A DNA stretch of 21,869 nucleotides. It comes from Gnetum montanum (Eukaryota > Streptophyta > Gnetopsida > Gnetales > Gnetaceae). Under the pieces are notes generated by a model. The model saw only the letters and a list, made by a program, of their open reading frames with translations, was not told the DNA's origin and did not search any database. Within the stretch, counting starts at the first letter, position 1. Each line of letters begins with the position of its first letter. A program made the position numbers and the translations under genes. Where the stretch lies: the NCBI GenBank assembly GCA_015680685.1, contig MNCI01025588.1, forward strand, positions 184,202 to 206,070. The letters run 5' to 3'. Shown piece by piece: positions 18,781 to 21,869 of this stretch.

Positions 18781-19700
18781 AACATCAAAACCTTTACAAA
18801 GTTGGAGCTCCACTAAGGAGAGTCTCATCGTTGTGACAAATGCCAACTCTACAAGATCACAACAAGCTCACGAGTGGTTTAAAGGATCTGAAAACCTATA
18901 CAAAATAGAGCTCCACTAAAAAGTATTTTGATGTAGAAAAACAACTCAATCCCATAGGATCCTAACAAGCTCTAAGAGGATGCCTTCTTGCAGGAAGTAC
19001 ATCAAGCCCTTAGGGTAGCAAGAAAAGAAAAAGGAATTACAAGAAGAGAGTGTAACTCATTTTACAAATTCCTTGCATAATGAAGTACAATTTCAAAACT
19101 AATTAAACAAATGTTGTGATAATTCAACTACAAAAGTACAATAGCATGAGATAGAAAATGATAGCTTTGATGTTAACAATGCTTTCATAATTTCCAAGAG
19201 TTTGAAGTCTTCTTATAACCTTAGAGTTTCTGAAAATACCTTGGAATTCATGCAACGACTATTAAATGACTAGTGTAAACATCTCCTTTTAGATTAGGAT
19301 GTCTCTTTGAATTCGGCTTCAACTCTAGGGAGACGTCTCCTTTTAGAATGGGACATCTTTGGGGAGATGTCTTCTATTTTTTAGAGACTTCTTCCTGTGA
19401 TTGACTTCCTCTTGGCCAAGATATCTTCTATTCCTTGGAGACATCTTCTCAACTTTTGAGTTTTGGTTCCTTAGATTTTCTCTTATTGATTTAGCTTCCT
19501 CTCAATCTCTAAAGCATATTTATTTAGCATGTAGTCTTCATACTTGTTCATGCTCTCATTTTTCCTACAGAGAGCCATGCTTTCTTGAGTCCTTGCTCAT
19601 GATGTGGAGTTCTTATTCATGACATGTAAGCACATCACCCATAAAAAACACTCTTTATTCTCCATTTTACTTAAGGTTTTGACATACCAAAAGGTTAACA
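18771..19700 (-). repeat. 3' LTR of a Ty1/copia (Sirevirus-like) element
   Basis: On the minus strand it begins TGTTAACCTTTTGG at 19700, directly after a purine-rich AAAAATGGAGATAT tract, the decayed form of the AAAGGGGGAGATTGTTG junction common in plant copia elements. A TATA-like TTATAAG lies at 19213-19220. The other end is uncertain; integrase similarity resumes at about 18780, so the boundary is put at the TG near 18771. Two units of about 105 bp repeat at about 18789 and 18893 (ACCTTTACAAAGTTGGAGCT against ACCTATACAAAATAGAGCT). Confidence 0.55.
19270..19450. repeat. Degenerate GACGTCTCC palindrome array in the copia-like LTR
   Basis: A perfect 12-bp palindrome GGAGACGTCTCC (19329-19340) is surrounded by decayed relatives: AACATCTCC, GGATGTCTC, GGACATCTT, GGAGATGTC and GGAGACATC. 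There are at least five units in 180 bp within U3. The core ACGT/GACGTC resembles bZIP (TGA/CRE-like) sites. Sireviruses are known to carry conserved repeated palindromic motifs in their LTRs. Confidence 0.6.
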
Positions 19701-19718
19701 ATATCTCCATTTTTGGTA
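19701..19718 (-). other. Polypurine tract next to the copia-like 3' LTR
   Basis: On the minus strand CAAAAATGGAGATAT immediately precedes the TGTTAACC LTR start. It is a decayed form of the usual AAAGGGGGAGAT tract. Confidence 0.5.
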
Positions 19719-19781
19719 AAGTCCAAAATTAAGAAATTGGGTGAGTATAATCATGAAAAGCAAGTATAGCACAAGCACTTC

Positions 19782-19797
19782 TCCCCCTTTTTGGACA
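19782..19797 (-). other. Second, upstream polypurine tract
   Basis: On the minus strand CCAAAAAGGGGGAGAAG, better preserved than the tract that actually abuts the LTR and about 80 bp upstream of it. Several polypurine tract copies before the 3' LTR are a described hallmark of Sireviruses. No LTR start follows it here. Confidence 0.55.
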
Positions 19798-20115
19798 TGA
19801 TGAAAAAGGATAATGCACAATGGCTCTATGATAGAAAAGAAAATATTAAAGAATTAAGATAGAGAAATTCCAATGGAATTCATGGTGAGATCGCATGAAA
19901 TCTAAAAATGAGACTATAAAGGGCAAAACTTGTCTCTATAACAAAAACATCAAAAACACATAAGCATGATATAAATGCATAATTTGTTCACAAATTATTT
20001 GCATAAATTGTTCATAAAAATTCTCCACAATGCATACAATGATTGATATATCCTCATCATGTAAAAAAAACCACATATGTATACATCATCAAAAAGGAGA
20101 GAGCACTCGAGGATC

Positions 20116-21407
20116 CTAATCACTGACTTTGGTCACATCATCTAAGTCATCATCAGAAGCAATTATAGCCTAATAAGGCTAATAGGTCTCCTCCTCATCA
20201 TCATCACTACTAGTGTTGGTGTTGGACATGTGCTGCTCATCATCATCATCTAAAGAAGGTAGCTAGACTAGAGCTCTTCATGGATAGAACTTCACTCAAA
20301 ATTGAGATGAAGCTGGTGGACTCAACTGGGATGGAACCTATTGAGAGGATGAGGAAGCTCCCTTCATTTGATAAGTGAGAGCCTTGGTAGGCCTCCACTG
20401 GGAAGAAATCCCAGAAATGCTCTTCATAGCATGCTACTCAAAAGTCATGGGAGCATCATCCTATGGATAGGAGCTAGGTCCTTTTTATATTAGGTCATGA
20501 AGCTCCCCTTGAACACATGCTAGTGGTGCATCAAGCTCATCTGAATCAAATGCATTTTCCAAGTGATAGGGTTGGGAAGGCTCAACTGCTACTGAATGTT
20601 GATGTGGAATAGGAAGGTCCTCTCCACTATTTGAAATGAAAGGAGGGGTGATCTCCTTAAACTATTGTCCATTGGAAGGAGGAGGAATCCTTGTAGCATC
20701 CAATCTCTTACAAAGGTAATAGAGGTTCTAGCTAATCATCCCAAGTGTGTGAGTAAGTGGCCTGAAAAGATTCTTCAGTGAGACCTCATCTAGCTTCCTA
20801 TAGATTTGGACCTTGTCAACTATGAAGAGGCTTGAGATGATGATGTAGATCACTTCTTTTAGGACTTTTGAGGCTTGGTGTTGGTTTTTGCTTCTTTAAC
20901 ATTGTTGGAGCTCCTCTTCTCTGCATACTTACTAAGGCTTCTCTGACCTTTAAGCGAAGGCATGTTAGGAATGGGAGCATCCCTTTATTGAATCAAAAAA
21001 TTGATGAGGTAAGGGTACCCAAGGATTATCTCCTTCATGAACAAGACCAACATGTCACAATAGAGAGTATGACCCAAGTCCAATGGTTGTCTTGTAAGAA
21101 GATAGTATAAAATAAATAATTAGGTTAACACCAAATAATTATAGCTTTCCCCTTTTACAATGATATTATACAAAATAATTAGTGATAGGATGAAAGCATC
21201 TAGTACCATTTGACTCCTATAAATTCTCCCTCTATGAAGGGACACTAACTGCCCAAAAAATGCATCACAAAATTCATCTTGGAAAACTAGAATCATACCA
21301 TTCATAAAAATGTCACTCATGGTGACTCTAAACACATTAGCACTAGAAATCCCAAGTAATGCCTTAACAAATTTAGGAGACATATCGATTAGTAAACCCC
21401 CAATCAT
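20116..21407 (-). pseudogene. Env-like third ORF of the copia-type element, with acidic tail
   Basis: It lies between the (unseen) pol and the purine tracts, the place of the env-like ORF in Sireviruses. An open frame of 95 codons from 21407 (MIGGLLIDMSPKFVKALLG) continues past a stop into LDLGHTLYCDMLVLFMKEI and ILGYPYLINFLI, similar in layout to the C-terminal half of the plant-transposon/env-like domain. A Lys/Ser-rich region follows (SLSKYAEKRSSNN); near 20820 the frame shifts and continues KLDEVSLKNLFRPL, a Ser/Pro/Gln-rich part, and ends with an acidic tail (DDDEQHMSNTNTSSDDDEEE, ASDDDLDDVTKVSD). No hydrophobic anchor is seen. The 5' part is cut by the LTR at 21419. Non-functional; membrane or envelope function is not supported by what is visible. 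Confidence 0.5.
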
Positions 21408-21418
21408 GGTAGTGAAGG

Positions 21419-21869
21419 CTGTTGGCGACCGTTTGGGACGCGACCGCCAACGAGTGTCCTTGAACAGGATTTAGGTGCCTGCTGGTCTCTAGCAACACCA
21501 AGGCCCAGATACCTCCAAATAAACTTAGTAGTTAATGTGAGTATGTGTGTGTGCTGTTGCGGTGTGCGGTTGTGAGAAATGTAACGATTGCGTTGTATGT
21601 AAACTACAAATGACTTACTTTAAAGAGATTCAGCCAACTTTGCCAAGTACTGCGAGTTGTTGAAAATTTCCTATTTTGTTCAACTACCTAGTCTACGCGT
21701 TCCTTACAATACCTACTTGTAACAAATAAAATTTTGTAAAAACATTTGAGCACAACTCCGCAATCTACTCCTAATTTTCCCCAGAGAAAGAGATAGTTCC
21801 ACAAGAAAACTAGAAATAGAGCAAGATTCAATGGAAATAGACAGAAAAGAAAAGAAAGCAGATTTGTGT
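21419..21869. mobile_element. Start of a CpG-rich LTR or other young insertion, truncated by the window
   Basis: At 21419 the sequence changes abruptly from the CpG-poor env-like frame to CpG-rich DNA beginning TGTTGGCGACC. TGTTGG is a common LTR start. The first 32 bp contain a stem with arms GTTGGCG (21420-21426) and CGCCAAC (21444-21450). A GT-rich stretch lies at 21540-21577. Orientation is undecided: no primer-binding site or clean purine tract borders 21419, consistent with insertion into the env-like ORF. The far end is outside the window. Confidence 0.45.

Noticed and set aside
20868-21110. Plus-strand frame of 80 codons
   Set aside because: Antisense to the Lys/Ser-rich part of the env-like ORF.

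Overview
This window looks like heterochromatic, repeat-filled DNA from a large-genome seed plant (a gymnosperm is a reasonable guess, not provable here). It is AT-rich, no intact cellular gene is visible, and almost everything recognisable is an old LTR retrotransposon on the minus strand. CpG is nearly absent from about 713 to 21418 but common in the first 550 and the last 450 bases, so both ends hold younger or less decayed sequence.

Layout. 1-712: a CpG-rich, left-truncated LTR (minus orientation) of the same family as the main element. 713-3855: a decayed spacer with one weak coding trace. 3861-13063: a complete old Ty3/gypsy-type element on the minus strand, with two LTRs (870 and 882 bp), an exact 5-bp target duplication (TCTAA), a decayed tRNA-Asp primer site, gag and aspartic protease. 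Where reverse transcriptase, RNase H and integrase should be, it has a roughly 900-codon third ORF that is rich in Gln and probably coiled coil. 13069-14890: a SINE-like unit, then a promoter-like block with a perfect four-unit heat-shock element upstream of a TATA box. 14890-18780: a diverged relative of the main element (minus), keeping an Athila/Tat-type integrase, the spacer and the start of the same third ORF. 18771-20120 and on to 21407: the 3' end of a Sirevirus-like Ty1/copia element (minus), with LTR, two purine tracts and an env-like ORF with an acidic tail. 21419-21869: the start of another CpG-rich LTR that runs off the window.

How the parts fit. The main element looks non-autonomous: Gag and protease could build particles, but polymerase and integrase would have to come from relatives such as the one at 14890-18780. 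Both copies have the same order on the minus strand: end of pol (or PR), a G-rich motif, a pyrimidine-rich sense tract, a TATA-bearing spacer, then ORF3. In the main copy the spacer TATA also follows GATATC motifs like those of the LTR U3, so ORF3 may have been transcribed from its own internal promoter. All proteins are dead: many in-frame stops, mostly TAG, and integrase catalytic residues lost, in a pattern expected of long methylation-driven C-to-T decay.
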